A DNA stretch of 64,000 bases from Variovorax sp. OK212 (GCF_900112425.1 NZ_FOLP01000006.1:1-64000); one strand, 5' to 3'; counted from the stretch's first letter, positions 16,800 through 26,753 are shown. Program-made: numbers and translations. The notes: generated by a model not told the origin, from the sequence alone.

Positions 16800-16896
16800 G
16801 GTGGTCTCCTGTGGGAAGCGGCCACCAGCATAACGGACGCGGCAGGGGGCGAAGACCGCCCGGACTGCCTGTTTGTCCGCCTTGCCCTCCTGTTTC

Positions 16897-18270
16897 TTAC
16901 CTGGTGCGCGCGGGGCGCTTCTCCAGCAGCGGCGTGCTCGTGCCCTGCACGCCCACCAGGCCCAGCACCGTCACCAGCGAGTTCTGCGCGCCCTTCCAGC
17001 CGTCGGTCACGTCGATCCATTCGCTCAGTGCATGGAAGCCGCCGGTCTTGCCGCCGCCGCCGATGATGATGGCCGGGATGCCCAGCGACATGGGCACGTT
17101 GGCGTCGGTGCTGGCGCCGGTCAGCAGCGTCTTGTGGCCGAAGGCCGTGTTCGAGCGCGTGGCGGCCTCGACGATCACCGTGTCCGACTGCGTGCGGCCA
17201 CCCGGGCGGTCGCCGATGAGCTTGGTGCTCACGCTCAGCGTGGTCACGCCCCAGCGCTTGTTCTCCTCGACCACGGCTTCGTCGATGGCGGCCAGGATCT
17301 TCTTTTCGGTTTCGAGCAGCGGCGCCATTTCGTCGGAGCGGATGTCCACCGCCATGCGCGCGTCGGGCGCGATGGTGTTCACCGAGGTGCCGCCGCCCAC
17401 GGTGCCGACCGTGAAGGTGGTCTTGGGGAAGGTCGGCGTGCGCACGTCGGCGATCTTGGCGATGGCGCGGCCCATGCCGTGGATGGCGCTGGGCACCTGG
17501 CCGAAGGCGCCGAAGCTGTGGCCGCCGGGGCCCTTGAAGGTCACTTCGTAGCGGTGCGAGCCGGTGCCCAGCATCAGCACCGTGCCTTCGGGCGCGGGCT
17601 CCAGGCCGACCATGCCGTCGATGTCGAGGTTGTCGCGGAAGATGGCCTTGATGCCGCGCAGGTTGCCGAGTTCTTCCTCGCCCACGTTGCCCACGAACAG
17701 CAGGTCGCCCACGGTCTGCACCTTGTTGTCGTTCAGTACCTTGAGCCACGACAGCAGCACCGACAGGCCGCGCGTGTCGTCGGAGATGCCCGGCGCATGG
17801 AGCTTGCCGTCGCGCTCCTTCACCTTCACGTCGGTGCCGGCGGGGAACACGGTGTCCAGGTGGGCGGAGATGAGCAGCTTCGGCCCGTTGCCCGTGCCCT
17901 TGCGCAGGCCCACCACGTTGCCTTCGGCATCGATCTTCGCGTCGGTCAGGCCCAGCGCCTTCATGCGCGCGAGGAAGGCTTCGGCGCGTTTCTGTTCCTT
18001 GAAGGGAGGGGCCTCGATCTCGGTGAGCATCTTCAGGTCTTCGACCGAGCGGTCGTGGTCGGCCTTGACTGCGTCCAGCAGTTTCTGGATGGCGGGCGAG
18101 GCCATCAGCTGGGTGTAGGCCTTGTCGACGTCGGGGCGCACCTGCGCGGGCGTGGCCGCGACGGCGCCGGTCTGGGCATGGGCGAGGCCGGCCGCGGCGG
18201 ATGCGATGGCCAGCACGAGCGGGGCGAGGCGAAGGGACCGCAGAGGGCGAAGGGGCGCTGGACGAGACAT
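16897..18270 (-). CDS. Secreted M20-family zinc peptidase (PepT/ArgE-like)
   Basis: The 457-residue metallopeptidase has an N-terminal signal peptide ending A-H-A. Metal and catalytic motifs of the M20 family are present: S-A-H-L-D-T-V, G-I-S-D-D-T, G-E-E-E-L-G and the late histidine in G-G-F-H-A-L. The I-S-A-H-L-D-T style resembles tripeptidase T. An exported M20 enzyme could release amino acids from peptides or conjugates in the periplasm. The ATG at 18270 is preferred because the signal peptide follows directly. The gene is divergent from the LysR gene at 18470, with a 199-bp intergenic region holding repeated motifs. Confidence 0.9.
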   Translation of the reverse strand: MSRPAPLRPLRSLRLAPLVLAIASAAAGLAHAQTGAVAATPAQVRPDVDKAYTQLMASPAIQKLLDAVKADHDRSVEDLKMLTEIEAPPFKEQKRAEAFLARMKALGLTDAKIDAEGNVVGLRKGTGNGPKLLISAHLDTVFPAGTDVKVKERDGKLHAPGISDDTRGLSVLLSWLKVLNDNKVQTVGDLLFVGNVGEEELGNLRGIKAIFRDNLDIDGMVGLEPAPEGTVLMLGTGSHRYEVTFKGPGGHSFGAFGQVPSAIHGMGRAIAKIADVRTPTFPKTTFTVGTVGGGTSVNTIAPDARMAVDIRSDEMAPLLETEKKILAAIDEAVVEENKRWGVTTLSVSTKLIGDRPGGRTQSDTVIVEAATRSNTAFGHKTLLTGASTDANVPMSLGIPAIIIGGGGKTGGFHALSEWIDVTDGWKGAQNSLVTVLGLVGVQGTSTPLLEKRPARTR

Positions 18271-18330
18271 GGTGGGCAGGAGTCCTGGGAAGTGAGACAA
18301 AAAACGGGCAAGGGGGCGCGCCGCCGGCGC

Positions 18331-18405
18331 GGCGTCGTCAGCAATTCTTGCGAGTGTGCTAGGCGCCTGCTCTGGTTTAATCTTAGGCGTCGTCAGTTTT
18401 TCTAA
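18331..18405. promoter_or_regulatory. Repeated GGCGTCGTCAG boxes and TTAG/CTAA dyad in a divergent regulatory region
   Basis: The 11-mer GGCGTCGTCAG occurs at 18331-18341 and again at 18386-18396, 55 bp apart. The second copy lies inside a dyad TTAG (18383-18386) / CTAA (18402-18405), a spacing reminiscent of LysR binding sites. The region separates the M20 peptidase from the LysR gene at 18470, so it may be the LysR target controlling both. Confidence 0.4.
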
Positions 18406-18413
18406 CGACGCGC

Positions 18414-18449
18414 CCGCTTCATCTGCTTCACCTGCTTCACCCGCTTCAA
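18414..18449. repeat. Four imperfect 9-bp tandem repeats, CYGCTTCAN
   Basis: Units at 18414, 18423, 18432 and 18441 read CCGCTTCAT, CTGCTTCAC, CTGCTTCAC and CCGCTTCAA. They lie in the presumed leader of the LysR gene, ending 20 bp before its ATG. Copy-number change here would alter leader length. Confidence 0.7.
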
Positions 18450-18469
18450 TCCACCCTCGTCAATCTTCC

Positions 18470-19378
18470 ATGGTCACCATGCGCCGCCACATCCCCAGCA
18501 CCCGCGCGCTGCTGATCTTCGACGCGGTCGCGCGCCACCACGGCGTGGGCAAGGCCGCGGAGGAGCTGTGCCTCACGCACAGCGCGGTGAGCCAGCAGCT
18601 GCGGCTGCTCGAATCGCAGATCGGCGTGCGGCTGGTGCAGCGCACCGCGCGCGGCAGCGAGCTCACCGAGGCCGGGCGGCGCTACCACGGGCAGATTGCC
18701 GGTGACCTGCTGCGCCTGCAGAACCACACGCTCGAAGCCATGGCGCAGCGCACCGACGGCCTGCGCCTGCTGGTGGGCGCGGTGCCGGTGCTGGCCGAAG
18801 GCTGGCTCACGCCGCGGTTGCCGGAATTCATTGCGCAGCACCCGGGCTGCAGCCTGCACCTGCAGGTGTTCCCGACCGGCCTCTACATGGACGACGTGCC
18901 TTTCGACGTGGGCGTGCAGTACGACGACGCGGTGTGGCCCGGTGCCAACGCGCAGCCGCTGATGGGCGAGTCGTGCGTGGCCGTGTGCTCGCCGAAGGCG
19001 AAGGGCCGCGCGGCCATGGCGCGCGGCGACTTCCGGGCCGCGCCGCTGCTGCAGCTGCGCACGCGCATGGGCGCGTGGGAAGAGTGGTTTGCCCAGACGG
19101 CGCATGCGCGCGCGCCGGACAACCTGGTGGCGGGCCACCGCTTCGACCTGTTCTCGTCGCTGGTTGCGGCGGTGCGCGCCGACCTGGGCGTGGGGCTGGT
19201 GCCCGAGTACTTCGTCGAGCGCGAACTGCGCACGGGCGAACTGGTGCTGGCCTGTCCGCACCGGGCGCCATCGAGCCGGGGCTACAGCGTGTTCGTGGCG
19301 CCCAGTCGCACGGACGATGCGCTGGTGAGCGCCTTCGTGGTGTGGCTGCGCGCGGCGGCGGCCGGGCCGCAGGGCTAG
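18470..19378 (+). CDS. LysR-family regulator, GcvA-like
   Basis: The 302-residue regulator has an N-terminal helix-turn-helix with the GcvA-type sequence T-R-A-L-L-I-F-D-A-V-A-R-H and L-T-H-S-A-V-S-Q-Q-L-R-L-L-E, then an effector domain. GcvA-like regulators control glycine cleavage, beta-lactamase or unrelated neighbours. The start is MVTMRRHIP at 18470; a second ATG at 18479 is possible. It is divergent from the secreted M20 peptidase, which is its most likely target. Its stop codon overlaps the stop of the convergent ketosynthase within a single CTAG. Confidence 0.88.
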   Translation: MVTMRRHIPSTRALLIFDAVARHHGVGKAAEELCLTHSAVSQQLRLLESQIGVRLVQRTARGSELTEAGRRYHGQIAGDLLRLQNHTLEAMAQRTDGLRLLVGAVPVLAEGWLTPRLPEFIAQHPGCSLHLQVFPTGLYMDDVPFDVGVQYDDAVWPGANAQPLMGESCVAVCSPKAKGRAAMARGDFRAAPLLQLRTRMGAWEEWFAQTAHARAPDNLVAGHRFDLFSSLVAAVRADLGVGLVPEYFVERELRTGELVLACPHRAPSSRGYSVFVAPSRTDDALVSAFVVWLRAAAAGPQG

Positions 19379-20586
19379 GCCGCGCGGCGGAACAGCAGCA
19401 CGGAGTTCGTGCCGCCGAAGGCGAATGAGTTGCTGATGGCGGCTTCGAGCGACGGCGCCGCGGTGTCGCCGGGCGCCACCAGGTTCAGCGGGCACGCCGC
19501 ATCGGCCTGCGCGCAGTGGGCGTTCGGCGGCAGTTGCCGGTTGTGCAGCGCCAGCACGGTGATGAGCGCCTCGATGGCACCCGCCGCACCCAGCATGTGG
19601 CCGTGCAGGGCCTTGGTCGAGCTGACGCGCAGCGCGTCGAAGTCGCCGCCCCACACGTCGGCCAGCGCGTTGCGCTCGACCACGTCGCCGATGCGCGTGG
19701 CCGTGCCGTGCGCGTTGCAGTAGCCCACGTCGCGCGGCTGCAGGCCGGCCAGGCGCAAGGCGGTGCGCAGGGCGCGGGCCTGGCCCGGGGCGTCGGGTTT
19801 GGTGAGGTGGGTGGCGTCGCTGCTCAGGCCCCAGCCGGCCAGCGTGGCGTAGCTGCGGGCGCCGCGCGCGCGGGCGCGCTCGGCCGATTCGAGAATCAGG
19901 AAGGCCGCGCCTTCGCCGAGCGCGAAGCCGCTGCGGTCGGCCGCGAAGGGCCGCACCGCGCTGCCGGCTTCACCGGGCTGGAAGGTGGCCAGCGTCTGCA
20001 TGGCCTGCCAGGCCACGACCACGCCGGGCACGATCAGCGCTTCGCTGCCGCCGGCAATGGCGATGTCGACCTCGCCGCGCTGCACCGCCTTGGCCGCTTC
20101 GGCGATCGCCGCGGACGACGAGGCGCAGGCCACGGAGTAGGTGAGCACGGGGCCCTGCACGCCCTGGCGCATGGCCACGTGGGCGGCCGGTGCGTTGGGC
20201 ATGAAGGCCGGAATGGTGAGCGGCGACACGCGGCCGTTGCCGCGGTAGGCGGCCTCCAGCGCCGCCGCGCCGCCCATGCCGCAACCGGCGAAGACGCCGA
20301 TGCGCTCGGGGTCGGCACTGCCGGCGGCCAGGCCCGCGTCGCGCATCGCCAGGTCGGCGGCGGCCACGGCCAGCTGGCTCACGCGGTCGACGCCGGCGAG
20401 CTGCAGCTTGGTGAACCAGCGCGTCTCGTCGAAGGCGACGGTGGCCGCGGCGGCAGGCTTGGGCAGGTCGGGAAAGACGGGCTGGATGGCCGAGCGGCCT
20501 TGCAACAGGGCCTCGAACAGGGCGCCGGGCTCGTCGCCGTGCGGCGCCACGACGCCCAGACCGGTGACGGCGACCTGGTGGTTCAC
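19375..20586 (-). CDS. Beta-ketoacyl-ACP synthase (FabF/KAS II type)
   Basis: The 403-residue condensing enzyme has the Cys-His-His catalytic set: Cys154 in S-V-A-C-A-S-S-S, His293 in N-A-H-G-T-A-T and His330 in L-H-G-H-M-L-G. It starts with GTG at 20586, overlapping the stop of the adjoining acyl carrier protein as GTGA, so translation is coupled. Condensing enzymes extend an acyl chain on ACP with malonyl-ACP. With only one ACP and no reductase, dehydratase or malonyl transferase nearby, this is not the primary fatty acid locus. It may make or extend one special acyl chain using housekeeping partners. Confidence 0.9.
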   Translation of the reverse strand: MNHQVAVTGLGVVAPHGDEPGALFEALLQGRSAIQPVFPDLPKPAAAATVAFDETRWFTKLQLAGVDRVSQLAVAAADLAMRDAGLAAGSADPERIGVFAGCGMGGAAALEAAYRGNGRVSPLTIPAFMPNAPAAHVAMRQGVQGPVLTYSVACASSSAAIAEAAKAVQRGEVDIAIAGGSEALIVPGVVVAWQAMQTLATFQPGEAGSAVRPFAADRSGFALGEGAAFLILESAERARARGARSYATLAGWGLSSDATHLTKPDAPGQARALRTALRLAGLQPRDVGYCNAHGTATRIGDVVERNALADVWGGDFDALRVSSTKALHGHMLGAAGAIEALITVLALHNRQLPPNAHCAQADAACPLNLVAPGDTAAPSLEAAISNSFAFGGTNSVLLFRRAA

Positions 20587-20825
20587 GCTGTCTTCGCGGC
20601 CCGGACCTTGTCGACCAGCAGCGCGAGTTCGGCCAGGGTGTCGATGTTCGCGTCTTCGTCGGGCATGGTGATGCCGAAATGGTCTTCGATGGCGAAGAGA
20701 AACTCGGCGAGGGCGAGCGAGTCGAGCCCGCCGGTTTCCCTCATCGATGCCTGAGGGTCGAGCTTCGACGGTTCGATGCCGTACTTCTCGTGGATCAGGT
20801 CCTGCAATTCCTTCAGCGAACTCAT
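20583..20825 (-). CDS. Acyl carrier protein dedicated to the adjacent ketosynthase
   Basis: The 80-residue acidic helical protein has the phosphopantetheine attachment motif G-L-D-S-L with Ser36. It differs clearly from housekeeping AcpP (T-x-x-L-G-x-D-S-L-D); here the context is T-G-G-L-D-S-L-A-L-A-E. The stop codon overlaps the ketosynthase GTG by 3 bp. It is the first gene of a two-gene unit whose upstream region carries an FNR-like site (20927-20940). Confidence 0.9.
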   Translation of the reverse strand: MSSLKELQDLIHEKYGIEPSKLDPQASMRETGGLDSLALAEFLFAIEDHFGITMPDEDANIDTLAELALLVDKVRAAKTA

Positions 20826-20926
20826 CGTGCAATGCCTGTCGTCGTCATGTGCCGCTGATCGATCGCCACCCGTTCAGGGTGTGCCGTTGAATCGATCCCT
20901 TCCTCGTCGGCCAGTGGTGATTGTGA

Positions 20927-20940
20927 TCAATGATTGCCGA
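20927..20940. promoter_or_regulatory. FNR/Anr-like box upstream of the ACP-ketosynthase pair
   Basis: Read on the minus strand the site is TTGAT-CACA-ATCAC, matching 9 of 10 defined bases of the FNR/Anr consensus TTGAT-N4-ATCAA. It lies about 100 bp upstream of the ACP start and 13 bp downstream of the PAP2 stop. One such near-match can arise by chance, so this is tentative. Confidence 0.35.
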
Positions 20941-20952
20941 TGATATCCGCTC

Positions 20953-21660
20953 TCACCCGAGGGACATCCCTTGGCGGCGCTTTCCCGGCCGCCAGCGCAG
21001 CGAGGGCAACGCAAAGGCCAGGCCCAGCAGCGCGCCGGCCACCACGTCGAGCACCACATGCTGCTTCACGGCCAGTGTCGAATAGGCGATGGCGGCGAAC
21101 CACGCCCAGTTCAGCACGCGCCACATGGCCGGCGTGCGCGCCTCGCGCAGCAGGTGCTCGACGCGGACGGCGGTGAAGATGGCCACGGCCACGTGCATCG
21201 ACGGGCAGGCATTGCCCGCCGCGTCCACGCCCTGCAGCATCGCGAAGCCCGGATAGCCCGAGACGTCGATCGACAGCGGCGGTATCTGCGTCGGCCAGAA
21301 ATAGAAGAGACCCAGGCCGGTGATGCACAGCCCCCCGATCCACAGCCCGTAGACCACCAGTTCCTTGAAGGTCAGCTGCAGCCCCGGCGCCACGCCCACG
21401 TACACCCACAGCGACAGGTAGGCGCCGAGCGTGTAGGGCTGGAACGGAATCAGGTGGTCCAGCGCCGTGAGCGGCATCACCGCGACCGGGAACGCCGGGT
21501 TGCGCAGCAGGTGGAAGTAGCCGATGAAGAAGAGCCACGTGAAGACCGTGGTGCCCACCGCCTTCAGCAGGAAATGGCGGCGCATGCGCAGCCAGATGTC
21601 GGCGGTCCACGTCGAAGGCCGGGCCTCCGGCGCCATGTGCAGGGGAATCTGTGAGTGCAT
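20953..21660 (-). CDS. PAP2-family phosphatase/inositol phosphorylceramide synthase-like membrane protein
   Basis: The 235-residue inner-membrane protein has about six hydrophobic helices. Two of the PAP2 superfamily motifs are clear: P-S-M-H in A-C-P-S-M-H-V-A (the motif-2 histidine) and the motif-3-like K-Q-H-V-V-L-D-V-V-A-G, with the nucleophilic histidine and supporting aspartate. These enzymes remove phosphate from lipid phosphates such as undecaprenyl diphosphate or phosphatidate. It lies upstream of the ACP-ketosynthase pair on the same strand with a 127-bp gap, so a lipid-modification connection is possible but not shown. Confidence 0.85.
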   Translation of the reverse strand: MHSQIPLHMAPEARPSTWTADIWLRMRRHFLLKAVGTTVFTWLFFIGYFHLLRNPAFPVAVMPLTALDHLIPFQPYTLGAYLSLWVYVGVAPGLQLTFKELVVYGLWIGGLCITGLGLFYFWPTQIPPLSIDVSGYPGFAMLQGVDAAGNACPSMHVAVAIFTAVRVEHLLREARTPAMWRVLNWAWFAAIAYSTLAVKQHVVLDVVAGALLGLAFALPSLRWRPGKRRQGMSLG

Positions 21661-21752
21661 GGTGTCGAGCGCGATCTTGCCAGAGCGGCGTGGCGCGCCG
21701 TCCAGTGCGCCGTCCGATGCGACGTGGGCGCCCCTGTGAACGCCCCGCCGCT

Positions 21753-22688
21753 TCAGGCGGTGGCGGCGCGCTTGCGGTGCTGGAACGAGGTCGGCGAGCG
21801 GCCCGTGGCCGCCTTGAACATGGCGCAGAAGGCGCTGTCGGTGGCGTAGCCGCTGGCCGCCGCCACCTGGCTCACCGCCATGCCGCGCGCCAGCAGCGGC
21901 AGCGCATGCGCCATCACGGCCTGCTGGCGCCATTGCTGCCAGCTCATGCCGAGCTGGTCGCGAAACAGGCGCGCCACCGTGCGCTCGCTGGCGCCGATGG
22001 TGGCCGCGCGTTCGGCCAGCGTGGCGCGGTCGGCCGGGTTGCGCAGCAGCGCCTCGCACAGCTGGCGCAGGCGCTTGTCGGTGGGCAGCGGCACGTCGAT
22101 GCGGATCTGCGTGGCGCGCTCCACCTCGTCGACCAGCAGCGGCGCGATCATGCGTTCGCGCTGCGGCGCGTGCGGGTCGGCCGGCGGCAGGCCGTCGGGC
22201 GTGGTGTCGAGCGCGAGCATGAGCGCGCGCAGCAGCGGGCTGATCTCCAGCACCTCGCATTTTTCCCAGGTCGGCGCGATCCAGGCGTGCAGGTACACGG
22301 TGCGCAGCTCGGCGTCCTCGATCAGCGTGATGCTGTGCGGCATGTTGGCCGGCACCCAGAGCGCGCGCGAGGGCGGCACGATGTAGCTGCCGTCCTGCGT
22401 GCTCAGGCGGATCACGCCGCGGGTCGAAAAGGTGAGCTGCGGCCACGGGTGCTGGTGCAGCTCGACCAGCGTGTCGGCGCTCAGGAAGTGCTCCTTGGCG
22501 CGCAGCGGGCGCACCGCGTCGGGGGCGTAGAGGTGGGGCGTGAGCGGGCCGACGCTGTTCGCGGGGGCGGTGGCCACGCCGCGTGGCCTGGCGTGCTCCG
22601 CGGAGGCAGCCGCCGCGGTGGTCGCTGCGTTCGCAAGGTTCGCGGGGATCGTGGGGTTCGCGGAGGAGGTTGAGGCGGCGCTTGGCAT
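21753..22688 (-). CDS. AraC-family regulator with N-terminal cupin
   Basis: The 311-residue protein has a poorly conserved Ala/Ser-rich N-terminus (about 60 residues). An AraC-type cupin follows (E-L-H-Q-H-P-W-P-Q-L), then a C-terminal double helix-turn-helix ending with S-Q-V-A-A-A-S-G-Y-A-T-D-S-A-F and F-K-A-A-T-G-R-S-P-T. It is divergent from the MFS transporter at 22778, an arrangement like NimR/NimT, so it probably regulates that exporter. A perfect 15-bp palindrome lies 6 bp upstream of its start. Confidence 0.9.
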   Translation of the reverse strand: MPSAASTSSANPTIPANLANAATTAAAASAEHARPRGVATAPANSVGPLTPHLYAPDAVRPLRAKEHFLSADTLVELHQHPWPQLTFSTRGVIRLSTQDGSYIVPPSRALWVPANMPHSITLIEDAELRTVYLHAWIAPTWEKCEVLEISPLLRALMLALDTTPDGLPPADPHAPQRERMIAPLLVDEVERATQIRIDVPLPTDKRLRQLCEALLRNPADRATLAERAATIGASERTVARLFRDQLGMSWQQWRQQAVMAHALPLLARGMAVSQVAAASGYATDSAFCAMFKAATGRSPTSFQHRKRAATA

Positions 22689-22693
22689 GGTTT

Positions 22694-22708
22694 CGACAAA
22701 TGTTGTCG
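22694..22708. promoter_or_regulatory. Perfect palindrome CGACAA-ATG-TTGTCG, candidate operator
   Basis: The two 6-bp arms are exact reverse complements around a 3-bp centre. The site lies in the 89-bp divergent region between the AraC and MFS genes, close to the AraC start. It is the only clear dyad there and is a likely site for AraC autoregulation or control of the transporter. Confidence 0.5.
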
Positions 22709-22777
22709 CTGTATCGCCATTCTGCCGCGTCCCCGGCGCATAGCATCGCTGCCTGCCCCGGTTTTTTGTAGCAATCC

Positions 22778-24040
22778 ATGTCCTCCACCTCCTCGACAGC
22801 CTCCTCGACCGCCGTTCCTCCCACCACCTTGCGCACCGACGCCAAGCTGATCGGGCTGGTCGGCCTGGCCCATGCGGTCAGCCATTTCAGCCAGCTCATC
22901 CTGGCGCCGCTGTTCCCCTGGCTCAAGGACGCGTTCAACGTGAGCTACGTCGAGCTGGGCGCGGTGCTCACGGTGTTCTTCGTGGTCTCGTGCATCGTGC
23001 AGGCGGCCTCGGGCTTCATCGTCGACAAGCTGGGCCCGCGCCCGGTGCTGTTCGTGGGGCTCGGCGCGCTGGGCCTCGCGGCCTTCGGCTATGCCGCGGC
23101 GCAGAGCTACTGGATGCTGCTGGCGTGCGCGGTGGTCGGCGGCATCGGCAACGGCGTGTTCCACCCGGTGGACTACACGCTGTTCAACCGCAAGGTGGCG
23201 CCCACGCGCCTGGGCCATGCCTACAGCGTGCACGGCATCACCGGCAGCCTGGGCTGGGCGCTGGCGCCGGCCTTCGTGGTGCCGATTGCCATCGCCTTCT
23301 CGTGGCGCGTGGCCCTGGCCTCGGCCGGCGCGGTGGCCATCGTGGTGCTGCTGGTGCTGTGGGTCTACCGCAGCGTGCTGTCGCTCGACGCGGCGGCGGT
23401 GCACAAGGCCACGGGGCAGGGCGCGGCCGCGCAGGCCGGCGGCGACTTCGACTTCCTGCGCATCCCGGCCGTGTGGATGTGCTTCGGTTTCTTCTTCTTC
23501 TATGCCGCCGTGATCAGCGTGGTGCAGACCTTCGCGCCGGTGGCCGCGGGCCATCTGCATGCGGTGCCGGTCGCGCTGGTGGCGGTGTGCCTCACGGTCT
23601 ACATGGTGGCCAGCGCGGTCGGCATGGTGTTCGGCGGCTTCCTGGCGTCGGACCCGTCGCGCTGCGAGCGCATCGTGGGCGCGGGCTTCGGCGTGGCGGC
23701 CACGCTGGCGCTGGTGCTGGCCTTTGCGGACTTCCCGCCGATCGTGGTGCCGGTGCTGTTCGGCGCCATGGGCTTCGTCTCCGGCGTGGCCGGTCCGTCG
23801 CGCGACCTGCTGGTGAAGAAGTCGACCCCGCCCAACGCCACCGGTCGCGTGTACGGCGTGGTCTACGCCGGGCTCGACATCGGCCAGGCCGTGGCACCGC
23901 TGGTGTTCGGCCGGCTGATGGACCACGGCCAGTACACCAGCGTGATCGTCGGCCTGGCGCTGGTGCAGGGCGTGCTGATTGCCAGCGCCTTCAATGTGCG
24001 CCGCGTGCGCCGCACGGCGCTGGTGCCGGCCTCGGCCTGA
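22778..24040 (+). CDS. MFS transporter, fosmidomycin-resistance/NimT-like
   Basis: The 420-residue inner-membrane protein has about 12 transmembrane helices. Near the N-terminus is H-A-V-S-H-F, and the loop D-K-L-G-P-R-P matches the MFS motif A region. A G-x-x-x-D/P-type motif C region follows (G-N-G-V-F-H-P-V-D-Y). H-A-x-x-H and F-H-P-x-D-Y-T are typical of the Fsr-like efflux subfamily. The substrate could be a drug or an acid. It is divergently transcribed from its likely AraC regulator. Confidence 0.9.
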   Translation: MSSTSSTASSTAVPPTTLRTDAKLIGLVGLAHAVSHFSQLILAPLFPWLKDAFNVSYVELGAVLTVFFVVSCIVQAASGFIVDKLGPRPVLFVGLGALGLAAFGYAAAQSYWMLLACAVVGGIGNGVFHPVDYTLFNRKVAPTRLGHAYSVHGITGSLGWALAPAFVVPIAIAFSWRVALASAGAVAIVVLLVLWVYRSVLSLDAAAVHKATGQGAAAQAGGDFDFLRIPAVWMCFGFFFFYAAVISVVQTFAPVAAGHLHAVPVALVAVCLTVYMVASAVGMVFGGFLASDPSRCERIVGAGFGVAATLALVLAFADFPPIVVPVLFGAMGFVSGVAGPSRDLLVKKSTPPNATGRVYGVVYAGLDIGQAVAPLVFGRLMDHGQYTSVIVGLALVQGVLIASAFNVRRVRRTALVPASA

Positions 24041-24077
24041 GACTGTTTCCCGCAGGGCGGCCGATATCATCGGCCGC

Positions 24078-24830
24078 ATGCAAGCCTTGTATGTCTACGT
24101 GATCCTCGGCGCGGTGCTGGCGGGGTTCGTGCAAGGCCTCTCGGGCTTCGCGTTCGGCCTGGTGGCCATGTCGGTCTGGGCCTGGACGCTGGAGCCGCAA
24201 CTGGCCGCGGTGCTCGCGCTGTTCGGCGCGCTGACGGGGCAGGTGATTGCCGCGCTCACGGTTCGGCGCTCTTTCGACAAAAGCCTGCTCTGGCCCTTCG
24301 TGCTCGGCGGCCTGGTGGGCGTGCCGTTCGGCGTCTGGCTGCTGCCGCACCTCGACCTCGTGCTTTTCAAGCTGTGCCTGGGCGTGCTGCTGGTGCTGTG
24401 GTGCCCGGCGATGCTGCTGTCGCAGCACCTGCCCAAGGTGGCGTTCGGCGGCCGCGTGGCCGACGGCGTGGCCGGTGCGATCGGCGGCGCGATGGCCGGC
24501 ATCGGCGGCTTCTCGGGGACCATTCCCACGCTCTGGTGCACCTTGCGCGGTTTCCAGCGCGACACGCAGCGCGCGGTGATCCAGAACTTCAATCTCTCGA
24601 TGCTGATGGTGGCGTTCGCGATCCACCTGGCCAGCGGCAGCATCTCGCGCTCGACCGTGCCGCTGCTCGGGCTCGTGGCGCTGGCCGTCGCGGTGCCGGT
24701 GCTGCTCGGCGCGCGCCTGTACATCGGCATCAGCGAGGCGGCGTTCCGCAAGCTGGTGCTGAGCCTGCTGACCGCCTCGGGCCTGGCGATGCTGGCGTCG
24801 GCGGTGCCGGCGCTGTTGCAGCGCGGCTGA
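24078..24830 (+). CDS. TauE/SafE family sulfite/organosulfonate exporter
   Basis: The 250-residue inner-membrane protein has about eight helices and two related halves. The first contains G-F-V-Q-G-L-S-G-F-A-F-G, and the second G-G-A-M-A-G-I-G-G-F-S-G, both typical of the TauE/SafE family (DUF81). Members export sulfite, sulfoacetate or related anions. The ATG at 24078 follows a small dyad (GGCCGAT-ATC-ATCGGCC, 24059-24075). It lies 37 bp after the MFS gene and may be in the same transcript. A hairpin terminator follows at 24910. Confidence 0.87.
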   Translation: MQALYVYVILGAVLAGFVQGLSGFAFGLVAMSVWAWTLEPQLAAVLALFGALTGQVIAALTVRRSFDKSLLWPFVLGGLVGVPFGVWLLPHLDLVLFKLCLGVLLVLWCPAMLLSQHLPKVAFGGRVADGVAGAIGGAMAGIGGFSGTIPTLWCTLRGFQRDTQRAVIQNFNLSMLMVAFAIHLASGSISRSTVPLLGLVALAVAVPVLLGARLYIGISEAAFRKLVLSLLTASGLAMLASAVPALLQRG

Positions 24831-24909
24831 CTGCAACGGATCGCGATCGATCGCAATCGGTCGCACCCCGCCGGGAACCTTTGCCGGCACCGGTCTTCCA
24901 AGCCGGGGC

Positions 24910-24936
24910 CGGGCGAGTTGCCCGCCTTGTTTTTTT
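24910..24936 (+). terminator. Rho-independent terminator after the TauE/SafE gene
   Basis: A 5-bp GC stem (CGGGC/GCCCG, 24910-24914 and 24920-24924) with a 5-nt loop is followed by CCTTG and seven T residues. It separates the exporter transcript from the ABC-F gene. Confidence 0.7.
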
Positions 24937-24958
24937 GATTGCGGAGCGTCCCCCCGAA

Positions 24959-25011
24959 ATGCGCCTTTGAGCCTCTCCTGATTCGCTGCGATGCAAGCCT
25001 TCTTGCATCGC
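24959..25011 (+). promoter_or_regulatory. Structured leader of the ABC-F gene: 10-bp hairpin and tiny upstream ORF
   Basis: A perfect 10-bp stem, GCGATGCAAG (24988-24997) with CTTGCATCGC (25002-25011), closes a CCTT tetraloop 29 nt before the ABC-F start. Upstream, an ATG at 24959 opens a four-codon frame, Met-Arg-Leu-stop. No T-run follows the hairpin, so it is not a simple terminator. A translational or ribosome-mediated control of the ABC-F gene is one explanation; a protein-binding palindrome is another. Confidence 0.5.
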
Positions 25012-25040
25012 TCCACAACGAACTCATCGGAGGGCCGCGC

Positions 25041-26729
<1,689 letters not shown>

Positions 26730-26753
26730 CGCGGTGCCGCGTTGCGACGGTGC

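Noticed and set aside
24833..24870. GATCG-rich palindromic stretch before the ABC-F terminator
   Set aside because: Short GATC/GCGATCGC-like symmetry is common in this GC-rich DNA and has no second copy or gene context.
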